From Planctomycetaceae bacterium (GTDB lineage: Bacteria; Planctomycetota; Planctomycetia; Pirellulales; Thermoguttaceae), in NCBI GenBank assembly GCA_003532715.1, contig DOEZ01000002.1, forward strand, positions 1-11,267: a stretch of DNA of 11,267 nucleotides, written 5' to 3'. The position numbers were made by a program, and so were the translations under genes. The stretch's first letter is position 1. The number at the start of each line of letters is the position of its first letter. This document shows, piece by piece, positions 1-7,705 of this stretch. The notes below the pieces were generated by a model that saw only the letters and a list, made by a program, of their open reading frames with translations, ran no database searches and was not told the origin of the DNA.

Positions 1-438
1 CTCAACGGCACCCTTCACCCGCAAAGTTCGCTCTTTCTGCCACGTCGTCGTGCTCCAAATATCGATGTCTAGACCTATGGCCACGGCTACAAAGTCACCG
101 GCCGGTGAGTAGGCTATTGCGTCCACGTCACCTGAAACCGTGATGGTTTTCAGACGCGTGCCGGAAGCCACATCCCACACCATCACGTGGCCGTTATTGC
201 CCGTCACAAGAGTGCGGCCATCCGGCGAGCAGGAAAGACGTCGGAGGTGACGATGCGACTCTGGAAACGTGCGAATCGTACAAGATGGACCGCAGCCGCT
301 TAGTACGATGAGTGCGACAGTGAGAACGCCAATCAAAGGGTGTGCGCAATCGCTGAACGATCCCCGCAAACCTTTCTTCTTTCTCGCACAGGCAAAGGCA
401 CGAGCCGTTGCACTACTGGCGTTAGACCAAGTCAACAT
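1..438 (-). CDS. WD40-repeat lipoprotein, N-terminal part (runs off left edge)
   Basis: Reading the minus strand from ATG at 438 gives 146 codons without a stop to the window edge; the C-terminus is missing. A hydrophobic segment at residues ~34-46 ends in the lipobox LSGC (Cys49), so the protein is probably an exported lipoprotein. The n-region is unusually long (about 33 residues, with the basic stretch ARKKKGLRG). Two WD40-like blades follow: residues ~68-99 (SPDGRTLVTG then VMVWD) and ~101-139 (DAIAYSPAGDFVAVA then IDIWS), each with the SP(D/A)G turn and a terminal W. WD40 propellers are generally protein-interaction scaffolds; no partner is visible. Start choice: AGGGAG at 448-453 lies 9 nt before ATG 438. 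An in-frame ATG at 459 would add seven residues. Base use at third positions is less GC-rich than in the glycan genes. Sure of WD40, moderately sure of lipoprotein. Confidence 0.75.
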   Translation of the reverse strand, partial: MLTWSNASSATARAFACARKKKGLRGSFSDCAHPLIGVLTVALIVLSGCGPSCTIRTFPESHRHLRRLSCSPDGRTLVTGNNGHVMVWDVASGTRLKTITVSGDVDAIAYSPAGDFVAVAIGLDIDIWSTTTWQKERTLRVKGAVE

Positions 439-451
439 GTGCCGAGTCTCC

Positions 452-700
452 CTATCCATGAACTTCACGCCCCGCGTCGGTCGCCGGGTTGGCCCCGAAG
501 GGGATCGTCCCGTCGTCGCTGGTCGAGAGGTTCTCCAAACCCCAGTTGGTCGAGTTGTCGTGGTCGTAGACAGAGTACTCGGTCGCGGGCGAGTGCATCG
601 TGCTTGAGCCGTCGGCGTCCACCGTTCGCGACATCATGCGGTCCAGGTAGGCCGTTTCCGTTTCTCTCCAAAAGACAGTTCGCCTGGTGGGGCTCGCGGA
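452..700 (-). pseudogene. coding-like remnant of an unidentified gene
   Basis: A minus-strand frame is open from just after a stop near 715 down to TAG at 452-454. It includes an ATG-ATG pair at 637/634. The peptide from there (61 residues, starting MMSRTVDADGSS and containing STNWGLEN) does not look like random antisense translation. By hand count 52 of 61 codons end in G or C, and the exceptions include the last five codons in a row, so the coding signature stops near 467. No Shine-Dalgarno precedes the ATGs, and the upstream side runs into the GGTGGG-type repeat at 684-740. I read this as a decayed internal or C-terminal fragment of a larger gene. I do not recognise the family. It could instead be a genuine small gene. 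Confidence 0.35.
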
Positions 701-740
701 GCTCGACCCACCCTACAGTTCGCTCGACCCACCCTACAGT
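684..740. repeat. GGTGGG-type intergenic repeat with a 21-bp tandem duplication
   Basis: GCTCGACCCACCCTACAGT occurs at 701-719 and again, identical over 19 nt, at 722-740 (period 21 bp). Just before it, TGGTGGGGCTCG (685-696) can pair in part with the first CGACCCACC, giving a short imperfect hairpin. The complementary strand reads CTGTAGGGTGGGTCGAG, which resembles the arm of the hairpin element at 7706-7788 (GTAGGGTGGGGCGA). The two places therefore look like members of one dispersed intergenic family. Confidence 0.6.
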
Positions 741-912
741 ACTTTCAACTTCATTGCCGACGGGAATATCAATGATTATCTGATCGTGTCAGGCTGTCAA
801 GTTCCACCGGTTCTTGTCGACGTCGAAGAACAGCTTCGAGCGATTCTCTCATCGTACAACTCTCATACGGCGCGAGCAAGATAGCCCTTCGTCGCCGCCT
901 CGAAGGTGTGTC
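741..912. other. non-genic stretch upstream of the sulfatase promoter
   Basis: No convincing gene, hairpin or repeat was seen here. Open frames crossing it (for example an in-frame extension of the sulfatase back to 814) lie upstream of the predicted promoter and read as low-complexity Ser/Arg/Pro-rich sequence, so they were not called. Confidence 0.6.
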
Positions 913-942
913 TTGCCATCGCCCAGTTCTCCGTGCTACAAT
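913..942 (+). promoter_or_regulatory. sigma70-like promoter of the sulfatase gene
   Basis: TTGCCA at 913-918 and TACAAT at 937-942 are separated by 18 nt. Each box differs from the consensus at one position. Transcription would start near 949-950 and leave a leader of about 45 nt before ATG 994. This supports 994 over the in-frame ATG at 814, which lies upstream of the promoter. Confidence 0.6.
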
Positions 943-993
943 GGCAATTGGTTCGGACCGGCCCATTTTCCCGTTGTTTCAAGGAACCCACCC

Positions 994-2454
994 ATGCCGT
1001 CGATCCTCCGAGGTGTCTTCCGCGGCCTCATGGTTGCCTCGATTCTGTCCCTCTCAATCCGCGCGGTGGCGATCGGGGCGGAAACCAGGCGTCCGAACTT
1101 CATCATCATCTTCACCGACGACCAAGGGTACGGCGATCTGAGTTGTTTCGGCGGCGAACACGTCCGAACGCCCCAGATCGACCGACTGGCCGAGGAGGGA
1201 ACGCGACTGACGAGCTTCTACGTGGCCGCGCCGCTGTGTTCGCCTTCGCGCGCCGCGCTGATGACCGGCTGCTATCCTCGCCGCGTTGGAATGGCCACCG
1301 GATCGACGTTCGTCGTGCTGCTGGCGGGCGATCGGAAAGGGCTGAATCCCGACGAGATCACGATCGCCGAGATGTTGAAGAAGGCCGGCTACGCGACTGG
1401 TCTGTTCGGCAAGTGGCACTTGGGCGATCAGCCGGAGTTTTTGCCGACGCGTCAGGGATTCGACGAGTATTTCGGCATCCCGTACAGCCACGACATCCAC
1501 CCGTTCCATCCGAGACAGGATCGATTCCGGTTTCCCCCGCTCCCGCTGCTCGAAGGCGAACGAGTCATCGAGGTCGAACCGAATGCCGACTACCTGACCC
1601 GACGAGTGACCGAACGTGCCGTCGCGTTCATCGAGAAGAACCGCGAACGGCCGTTCTTTCTCTACTTGGCCCACCCGATTCCCCATACGCCCCTGCACGT
1701 GTCGCCTCCGTACATGAAGGATGTTCCGCGGGAAGTCAAGGAGCAGCTCGCGAAGGAGGATGGTTTCGTCGATTACGGCACGCGAAAAAAGCTGTTTCGA
1801 CAGGCGATCGCGGAGGTCGACTGGTCGGTCGGTCAAATCGTCGCGGCCCTCAAACAACACGACCTCGACCGCGACACGCTCGTCATCTTCACATCGGACA
1901 ATGGACCAGCGGTCGGCAGCGCGGGGCCATTGCGCGGGCGAAAAGGAAGCACGTTCGAAGGAGGCATGCGCGAACCGACGGTCGCATGGTGGCCCGGCAA
2001 GATTCCATCGGGTAGGGTTTGCGACGAGTTACTGACCGCGATGGATCTGATGCCGACGTTCGCGAATCTGGCCGGGGCCCCGATTCCCGACGACCGCGTG
2101 ATCGACGGAAAGGACATCTGGCCGGTGCTCGCGGGCCGTCCCGGCGCGAAATCGCCCCACGATCGGTTCTTCTACCACGCGCAGAACAACCTTCGGGCAG
2201 TCCGATCGGGCCCGTGGAAATTGCACCTCGCCAAAAGCGACCGTCGGGGAAATCCGACAACGCCGGCCGCGTTGTACCACCTCGACACCGACATCGGCGA
2301 GACGCGCGACGTCGCCGCGGAACAGCCCGAGATCGTCGAGCGGTTGCAAGGCTACGCCGACGCCTTCGAGAAGGATTTGCACGCCAACAGCCGTCCCGCC
2401 GCGTTCGTCGACAAGGCAAAGCCCCTGGTGCCGCACGAAACCAAGCCGAAGTGA
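994..2454 (+). CDS. exported Cys-type sulfatase (arylsulfatase A-like, S1 family)
   Basis: 486 residues. Family role: hydrolysis of sulfate esters, here most likely on a sulfated glycan in the periplasm. A Sec-type signal peptide covers about residues 1-29. The FGly signature is LCSPSRAALMTG with Cys82 in C-x-P-x-R, so activation by a formylglycine-generating enzyme or anSME is expected; neither is in the window. Signature 2 is GYATGLFGKWH (132-142). Predicted calcium ligands are Asp42-Asp43 (TDDQGYGD) and Asp302-Asn303 (TSDNG). Predicted substrate-pocket residues are Lys140, His142, His231 (HPIPHTPLH) and Lys317. The length is usual for the family and all key residues are present, so it should be active. 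Start: AAGGA at 981-985 lies 8 nt before ATG 994, and the signal peptide begins there. The fucosidase follows 263 nt downstream on the same strand. Substrate specificity (fucose sulfate or other) cannot be read from the motifs. Confidence 0.95.
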   Translation: MPSILRGVFRGLMVASILSLSIRAVAIGAETRRPNFIIIFTDDQGYGDLSCFGGEHVRTPQIDRLAEEGTRLTSFYVAAPLCSPSRAALMTGCYPRRVGMATGSTFVVLLAGDRKGLNPDEITIAEMLKKAGYATGLFGKWHLGDQPEFLPTRQGFDEYFGIPYSHDIHPFHPRQDRFRFPPLPLLEGERVIEVEPNADYLTRRVTERAVAFIEKNRERPFFLYLAHPIPHTPLHVSPPYMKDVPREVKEQLAKEDGFVDYGTRKKLFRQAIAEVDWSVGQIVAALKQHDLDRDTLVIFTSDNGPAVGSAGPLRGRKGSTFEGGMREPTVAWWPGKIPSGRVCDELLTAMDLMPTFANLAGAPIPDDRVIDGKDIWPVLAGRPGAKSPHDRFFYHAQNNLRAVRSGPWKLHLAKSDRRGNPTTPAALYHLDTDIGETRDVAAEQPEIVERLQGYADAFEKDLHANSRPAAFVDKAKPLVPHETKPK

Positions 2455-2504
2455 ACGAGTTGGTCAAGTCGGAATATAATCCATCAACTTCCACGGATTG
2501 TCCA

Positions 2505-2534
2505 TTGCCGCAATTCGTTGTCGTCGGCGATAAT
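2505..2534 (+). promoter_or_regulatory. possible promoter of the fucosidase gene
   Basis: TTGCCG (2505-2510) and GATAAT (2529-2534) are 18 nt apart, the same spacing and a similar -35 to the sulfatase promoter. The leader would be about 175 nt. A perfect TATAAT also occurs at 2475-2480, but 17 nt upstream of it there is only TGAACG, a poor -35. Read-through from the sulfatase promoter is also possible, as no terminator-like hairpin was seen after 2454. Confidence 0.3.
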
Positions 2535-2717
2535 CCGAGAGTTCGACTTGAAGAGAGTCGGACATGGTTTCGATGCTCCCTACCCTTGCCTTCATTCCCA
2601 CCGCAACATCAGACAAACGATGCGAGCCCAAATCGGCGGACCGTTTGGCCAAGGATGCTTGAAAGGTCCCGCCCTTTCTTCGAAATCACAACCCTTCTTC
2701 GTCGCGAAAGGCCACCC

Positions 2718-4430
2718 ATGAAAAGACGATGCTTCCTCCTCTACGGACCACTGTTCGCGCTAATCTGTTCCATGGCCGCCGGGACCGCGCGAGCGGCCGA
2801 CGTGAAACCCGAGATATCCAAGGCCTCGGCCGAGGATATCGAAGCCTGGCGAAAACTGAAGTTCGGCCTGTTCATTCACTGGGGACCGGTCAGCCTCGAG
2901 GGGACCGAGATCGGCTGGTCACGCCGAGGCGCGCGACGAGGGCGGGGCGCGGACTTTCTGCCCACGGGCGGCGTGCCGGTCGACGTCTACGACAATCTCT
3001 ACAAGACGTTCAACCCGACGAAGTTCGATCCCGACGAATGGGTCCAAATCGCCAAGGACGCCGGAATGAAGTACATGGTCTTGACGACCAAGCACCACGA
3101 CGGCTTCTGCATGTTCGACTCGGCCCTGACCGACTACAAGATCACGAGCCCCGAATCACCCTATGGGCGGGATATCGTGAAGCAACTCTCCGACGCTTGC
3201 CACAAAGCCGACTTCATCTGGGGCGTCTACTACTCGCAACCCGACTGGCATCATCCCGACTATCACAACGGCCCCGAGCGTCACAAGAAGTACATCGAAT
3301 ACTTGCACGGCCAGGTGCGTGAAGTGCTGACGAACTACGGCAAGACGCGCATGCTCTTTTTCGACGGCCTTGGCGGAAAGTCCGACGACTGGGACGCGCC
3401 GCGGCTCATCAATATGTGCCGCGAACTGCAGCCCGGCATCCTCGTCAACAACCGGGCCGGCGTGTCCGCCGACTACGATACGCCCGAGCAGCGGATCGGC
3501 GGTATGCAAATCGACCGGCCTTGGGAAACCTGCATGACGATCGGCCGCCAGTGGGCCTGGAAACCGAACGACGACATGAAGTCGTTCAAACAGTGCATTC
3601 AGACGCTGGTCCGAGTGGTGGGCGGCGACGGCAGCCTGCTGTTCAACGTGGGCCCCATGCCCGACGGCCGCATCGAGCCCCGCCAGGTCGAGCGGCTCCG
3701 CGAAATGGGCGAGTGGCTCGCGAAATACGGCGAATCGATCTACGACACGCGCGGCGGGCCGTTTCGAACAAGCCCGTGGGGCGTGGCGACCTATCGCGAC
3801 AATATCGTCTATTTGCACATTCTCGACGCCGGACGAAGTGCAATCACCCTCCCGCCGATCGAGAAGAAGATCGTCTCCAGCAAGGTGCTCACCGGCGGCT
3901 CCGCCACAGTCGAACAGACCGACGAGTCGATCACGATCACGCTCGACCAGAACGCCCGCAACGACGTCGACGTGATCGTCATGCTCACCCTCGACGGCCC
4001 GGCCGCCGAAGCCAATCCCGGCACGCTTGCCTCCGATTCGGTCGCCGCGGGCAAGAAGGCCACGGCGTCGAGCGTCTTTCGGAAGCAAGTGAGAGCGTAT
4101 GGGCCACAATTCGCGGTCGACGACGACCCGGCAACGCGATGGGCGTCCGACCAGAAAGACAATCAGTGGCTCGAAGTCGACTTCGGCGAGTCCGTGGTCG
4201 TCGCCGGCGTATTAATCCAGGAAGCTTATGGCCAGAGAGTGAGACGATTCACCATCGACGTGAAGGCCGACGGCCAGTGGAAGACCGTCCATGAGGGAGG
4301 GAAGATCGGCGAAGAGTTGCGAGTCGATTTCGCCCCGATCACCGCCCAAGCGATTCGTCTGAATCTGCATGAAGCAACCGAGGCGCCGACCCTCCCTGAG
4401 TTCCAGGTGTTCGCGGCCAAGAAGAAGTAG
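2718..4430 (+). CDS. exported GH29 alpha-L-fucosidase with C-terminal F5/8-type domain
   Basis: 570 residues. Family role: retaining hydrolysis of terminal alpha-L-fucosyl linkages. A signal peptide (MKRRCFLLYG onward) probably ends at ARA, about residue 26. The GH29 barrel starts with KFGLFIHWGP (48-57) and has the family block TTKHHDGF (123-130). FFDG (214-217) fits the strand carrying the catalytic Asp, so Asp216 is the likely nucleophile. DYDTPEQRIG (252-261) holds a candidate acid/base Glu257, which is less certain. SLLFNVGPMPDG (306-317) is the conserved late barrel block. Residues ~440-566 form an F5/8 type C (discoidin, CBM32-like) domain with the motifs FAVDDDPATRW and WLEVDFG, likely glycan-binding. 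An Arg-rich insert (RRGARRGRG, 69-77) is odd. Start: GAAAGG at 2706-2711, 6 nt before ATG 2718, immediately followed by the signal peptide; the frame is open far upstream but that part overlaps the sulfatase. Partner of the sulfatase in glycan breakdown by context. Confidence 0.95.
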   Translation: MKRRCFLLYGPLFALICSMAAGTARAADVKPEISKASAEDIEAWRKLKFGLFIHWGPVSLEGTEIGWSRRGARRGRGADFLPTGGVPVDVYDNLYKTFNPTKFDPDEWVQIAKDAGMKYMVLTTKHHDGFCMFDSALTDYKITSPESPYGRDIVKQLSDACHKADFIWGVYYSQPDWHHPDYHNGPERHKKYIEYLHGQVREVLTNYGKTRMLFFDGLGGKSDDWDAPRLINMCRELQPGILVNNRAGVSADYDTPEQRIGGMQIDRPWETCMTIGRQWAWKPNDDMKSFKQCIQTLVRVVGGDGSLLFNVGPMPDGRIEPRQVERLREMGEWLAKYGESIYDTRGGPFRTSPWGVATYRDNIVYLHILDAGRSAITLPPIEKKIVSSKVLTGGSATVEQTDESITITLDQNARNDVDVIVMLTLDGPAAEANPGTLASDSVAAGKKATASSVFRKQVRAYGPQFAVDDDPATRWASDQKDNQWLEVDFGESVVVAGVLIQEAYGQRVRRFTIDVKADGQWKTVHEGGKIGEELRVDFAPITAQAIRLNLHEATEAPTLPEFQVFAAKKK

Positions 4431-4553
4431 CCTGCGTTCGTCCCGCCGAAACGCCGAGATCAAAAACCGCGAGTGCCACTGACCCCGCCAGCCCGACGGC
4501 CGGGTTCACGTTCGGCGATAGTGCGGGTAGAAGCACACAATAACCCAACCCGT

Positions 4554-5555
4554 CTATCCACCAGCCACGTCCTGCCAGTAACGAGCCAGCTTGCCGAACT
4601 CGTCGAACATCACACGGGTGATTTCGGGCGTAACGGCCAACGCCTCGGGATCGCCGTAGTTGAACACAATCAACCCGCCGTCCAGCGTGCTCCAGTGGCG
4701 GACGAGCTGTTGAACCTCCTCGCGAACCTCCCGCTCGTTGCCTCGCGGTAATGTCGATTGAATATCGGCCGTCGTGAGAAAGCAAACCTTGCCGCGGAAT
4801 TGCTCGCCGAACTCGACCAGCCCATAACACCGCGGCTGCTGCATGTTCAGCACGTCAACGCCCAGTTCGACAAGCCGCGGCACCAACGTGTTGATCCGCC
4901 CGCAACTGTGAAGGATCACATGCCAGCCGAAGCCGTGGATCGCGTCGAATAGTCGTTGATAGCGCGGGGCGAAAAACTCCTCGAACGTCTCGCGTCGCAC
5001 GTAAATGCCTTGCTGGGTTCCCCAATCATCGGTGAGGAAGACTCCGTTGATCGCCTCGCCGAAGCGGCGGTGCAACTCGCCGAAACGGGCAACACTGAAG
5101 TCGAGCACCATGTCCAACACGCGATGAATCCGCCGCGGTTCGAGGTAAAAATCCTGCATGGTCTCGGCGAAGCCGTGAAGCATGTGCAACCGTTCGAGAA
5201 GGCTGAAGTGGCTCGTTACCACCACGTAGCGATCGCCCGCCTTGCGCAACTCCGGCTCGATTCGTTCGAAGTAGAACGGATCGTTCGGCTCCGGCGGCCG
5301 GTAGTCGTCCAGAGCCGACCAGTCGGCCAGCGGGCTCTCGACGACCTGGCCCATGTTGTTCTTCTCCGTCCGTGCCCAGCGACAACCCCAGTCGTCCCAC
5401 GTGGCGCGGTCGAAGAACCATCCGGCCTTGGCCCGGTCCATTTCCCAAATGTCGCAGACGTCGTCCGGCACCGACTCCATTTCGTGCTGCCAGAAGGGCA
5501 GACGCGGAGGGTGGTCGAATTCGATCGCGCGGCGGACGATTTCTCGGGATTGCAT
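4554..5555 (-). CDS. URO-D family protein, methyltransferase (MtaA/CmuA-like) branch
   Basis: 333 residues, no signal peptide, so cytoplasmic. The fold family is uroporphyrinogen decarboxylase. The HemE N-terminal signature for porphyrinogen binding is absent, whereas HSCGRI (216-221) gives the His-x-Cys typical of the zinc site in corrinoid-linked methyltransferases such as MtaA, MtbA and CmuA. The third Cys of that site, usually near the C-terminus, is not evident: the corresponding stretch reads IVFNYGDPEALAVTPE. Other family marks are FLTDDWGTQQG (173-183) and GVDVLNMQQP (232-241). GAAAGG at 5564-5569 lies 8 nt before the ATG. It follows the GH127 gene by 43 nt on the same strand, so the two probably form an operon and it is likely involved in metabolism of the same sugar. 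The reaction is unknown; no corrinoid-binding protein is nearby. Haem synthesis is unlikely. Confidence 0.85.
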   Translation of the reverse strand: MQSREIVRRAIEFDHPPRLPFWQHEMESVPDDVCDIWEMDRAKAGWFFDRATWDDWGCRWARTEKNNMGQVVESPLADWSALDDYRPPEPNDPFYFERIEPELRKAGDRYVVVTSHFSLLERLHMLHGFAETMQDFYLEPRRIHRVLDMVLDFSVARFGELHRRFGEAINGVFLTDDWGTQQGIYVRRETFEEFFAPRYQRLFDAIHGFGWHVILHSCGRINTLVPRLVELGVDVLNMQQPRCYGLVEFGEQFRGKVCFLTTADIQSTLPRGNEREVREEVQQLVRHWSTLDGGLIVFNYGDPEALAVTPEITRVMFDEFGKLARYWQDVAGG

Positions 5556-5598
5556 CTAGACGGCCTTTCTAATCCTATCCGGCCATACTTGTTGGCCG

Positions 5599-7638
5599 TC
5601 ACTCGTTCATATCCTTCTCGCACCACGGAAAGTACGTGATGCGCAGAAGCGTGAAACCAAAAGGCACCAAGCGAATCGTCTCGCTCGCGGGAGCGTGCCG
5701 CCCCCAGTCGCCGACCTTCACCAGCCCTTGGTACGATTTCGGCGGCAACAGCGGCATCAGCGGACCCGGCCGCTCGGCTGTCGCATCGGCCGAAAATACC
5801 CAGTCGGGCACGTGAAACGCCTCCACTTCCAGGCAGACCGGCGATTGCTGCCACACGGGCGAGTCTTTGGGAACGTCGCGATGCGTGAACTTGATGCCCT
5901 TGCTTGGATTTTCGGGGTCGAGCAGCAGCGCGTAGTTCCAAGCGGCATTGGCGGTTGGAAACGCTTCGAACGCGCCCCAGCGATCCAAAGGCTTCTTGTC
6001 GAACGGAACCTCCAGGGCGTAGAGCAACGGGCCGCGCTCGACATAGGCAGCCGCCTCGCGCCAGAAGCCCACGCGGATTTCCATGGGCAATCGCAGTTCG
6101 ATCTTGTCGCCGTCGCGCCATTTCCGCTCGATCCTCGCCCACGCTCCCCCTCGAAGCGTTCCGGAGAATTCGCTGCCATTGATCTCCAATCGCGGCGTCC
6201 GGCACCAGCCGGGAATGCGCAACAAGAGCGGGAATTCGGCCGGCCCCGCGTCAACCTTCATTTCGATACGCACCAATTCGCCGAACGGATAGTCGGTCTC
6301 CTGCACGACCCGGACCCGCTCCCCGGTCGACAGCGTCGCCTCGGCGTCGGACATCCCGTAGTAGACCACCGCCAGTCCTCCGTCGCCGGTCTTCAGCACC
6401 ATGTGCTCGGCAACGATCGGCAGGATCCGTGGACCATTCGACTGGCAGCACTCGACCTCTAACCGGCTGGGATAATACGTTCGGGCCGCCGCTTGCGACG
6501 CCACCAATTGGTTCGGCGTCATGAAGTACGACATGACGTCCCCGTCCTTGGCTCGGTGGCCCGGAAGAGCGTTGAAATAGGCTTTTTCGGCGAAATCGGC
6601 GAACGTCGACTCGCCGGTCAAGGCGGCCATTTCCGTCCACCACCACACCCACCAGAACGGATCGCACAACTCGGTATTCACATAGGGGCCGGTCCGCGCG
6701 TAGACCTCGCCCTGGCCGCTCGGCGCGCCGTGCGGTTGCAGGTGATCTCGGACAGTCAACTCGTGGGCGAGGCGCATCGCCTTTTCGAGATCCTCCGCCC
6801 CGGTACGGCGGTAGACCTCGATCATCGCTGTGAGCATCAGCGGCCAGCCGGCCGAGTGGCCGCTGATTTCCGAGGGATTGGCGAGGATGCGCTTCGTGTA
6901 GTCAAAACTCCGAAGAAGGTGGTCCGCCGTGTCCAGATACTTCTTGTCGCCGGTCAGCCGGTGGAGCTTGGCCAGAGCGGCCGCCACCGACGTGTACCAG
7001 GAGCCTTGGATCGGCGTCTTCTCGTTGCTGTGCGGCCCGTATTTCGCGCACACCAAGTCGGCCGCCCGGCGACAGGCGTCCAGGGCCCGTTGGTCTCCGG
7101 TGTAATCGTAGTAATGCAGCAGTGCGAGGATGTGCTCCCCGTAGGCCCACATCTCATAGTGCCCGTCGTGTCTATCGATGATGAATCGCTGTTCCGGTGG
7201 AACGACGCCCGAATAGCCGGTCGGGTCGCGGTGGGCCAACAACTCATCCACGCACTGCTTGCCGAGCTTGCGATACTCGGGCAGGCCGGCAATCCAGCCG
7301 AAGCGGAACACGCCGTCCATCCAATGGGCCTGGAACTCTCCGTCAACCGGCGCTCCCTTCCGATCGAGATAAGGCTGCCAGAAGGGCTTCTTGCCATAGT
7401 CGGGCCCCAGCCAGGAACCGCTCAGACTCTGGTCCTGGCGGTCGGCGACCCAACCCTTCTCGGCGTCCTCTTTCATCTGCCGCTGCATCCAGCCGCCGGC
7501 CCGAATCGCGCCGACCGGCAAACGGCGAAGCTTCCCCTCGAAGGCCGCGTTGCCGGGCGGAATCTCGTCGGCCATGGGCCGATCGCTCGCCGCGATCCAT
7601 GCCAATCCGACGAACAAGATCAGGTTCAACTGCTTCAT
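5599..7638 (-). CDS. exported GH127/DUF1680 beta-L-arabinofuranosidase-like enzyme
   Basis: 679 residues. The family removes beta-L-arabinofuranosyl (and in related families other) residues using a zinc-bound cysteine as nucleophile. A signal peptide (MKQLNLILFV onward) is predicted to end about residue 18-23. An (alpha/alpha) barrel covers roughly 35-430, with repeated hairpins such as YEMWAYGEHILALLHYYDYTGD and WYTSVAAALAKLHRLTGDKKYLD-type helices. Catalytic site: ELC (Glu323, Cys325) matches the E-x-C of HypBA1, and the Cys397-Cys398 pair matches its C417-C418, with Cys397 the expected nucleophile. The context is CCQSN rather than the usual CCPPN. Beta-sandwich domains fill the C-terminal part (LLLRIPGWC, 471-479; RGPLLYALEVP, 535-545). 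Start: ATG 7638 begins the signal peptide; ATG 7683 would add 15 polar residues. GAAAG lies 8 nt upstream of 7638. First gene of a probable operon with the URO-D protein; expression is likely controlled by the divergent XylR-like regulator. Exact sugar specificity is uncertain. Confidence 0.9.
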   Translation of the reverse strand: MKQLNLILFVGLAWIAASDRPMADEIPPGNAAFEGKLRRLPVGAIRAGGWMQRQMKEDAEKGWVADRQDQSLSGSWLGPDYGKKPFWQPYLDRKGAPVDGEFQAHWMDGVFRFGWIAGLPEYRKLGKQCVDELLAHRDPTGYSGVVPPEQRFIIDRHDGHYEMWAYGEHILALLHYYDYTGDQRALDACRRAADLVCAKYGPHSNEKTPIQGSWYTSVAAALAKLHRLTGDKKYLDTADHLLRSFDYTKRILANPSEISGHSAGWPLMLTAMIEVYRRTGAEDLEKAMRLAHELTVRDHLQPHGAPSGQGEVYARTGPYVNTELCDPFWWVWWWTEMAALTGESTFADFAEKAYFNALPGHRAKDGDVMSYFMTPNQLVASQAAARTYYPSRLEVECCQSNGPRILPIVAEHMVLKTGDGGLAVVYYGMSDAEATLSTGERVRVVQETDYPFGELVRIEMKVDAGPAEFPLLLRIPGWCRTPRLEINGSEFSGTLRGGAWARIERKWRDGDKIELRLPMEIRVGFWREAAAYVERGPLLYALEVPFDKKPLDRWGAFEAFPTANAAWNYALLLDPENPSKGIKFTHRDVPKDSPVWQQSPVCLEVEAFHVPDWVFSADATAERPGPLMPLLPPKSYQGLVKVGDWGRHAPASETIRLVPFGFTLLRITYFPWCEKDMNE

Positions 7639-7705
7639 GCTTGCTACTTTCAAACGCCCCGGGTCGTCTTGCTCGATCGTCACGATCGCCAGCCCGCAGT
7701 AACAG

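Noticed and set aside
814..993. N-terminal extension of the sulfatase back to ATG 814
   Set aside because: It lies upstream of the predicted promoter at 913-942, would bury the signal peptide and has low-complexity composition; ATG 994 has a Shine-Dalgarno and starts the signal peptide.
2019..2717. N-terminal extension of the fucosidase frame back to 2019
   Set aside because: It overlaps the sulfatase in another frame and reads as Arg/Pro-rich shadow sequence; the signal peptide begins at 2718.
2718..2800. Lipobox in the fucosidase signal peptide (ALIC, Cys17)
   Set aside because: The residue before Cys is Ile, not Gly/Ala/Ser, and a normal signal peptidase I site (ARA) follows.
3156..4109. 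Minus-strand open frame (317 codons) opposite the fucosidase
   Set aside because: It is antisense to well-supported GH29 sequence, with no recognisable domain.
4431..4553. Possible bidirectional terminator between the convergent fucosidase and URO-D genes
   Set aside because: Only a 4-bp CCCG/CGGG stem near 4492-4504 was found, with no T-run on either strand.
4956..5639. Plus-strand open frame (227 codons) opposite the URO-D gene
   Set aside because: It is an antisense shadow; the minus strand carries the conserved HSCG and TDDWG motifs.
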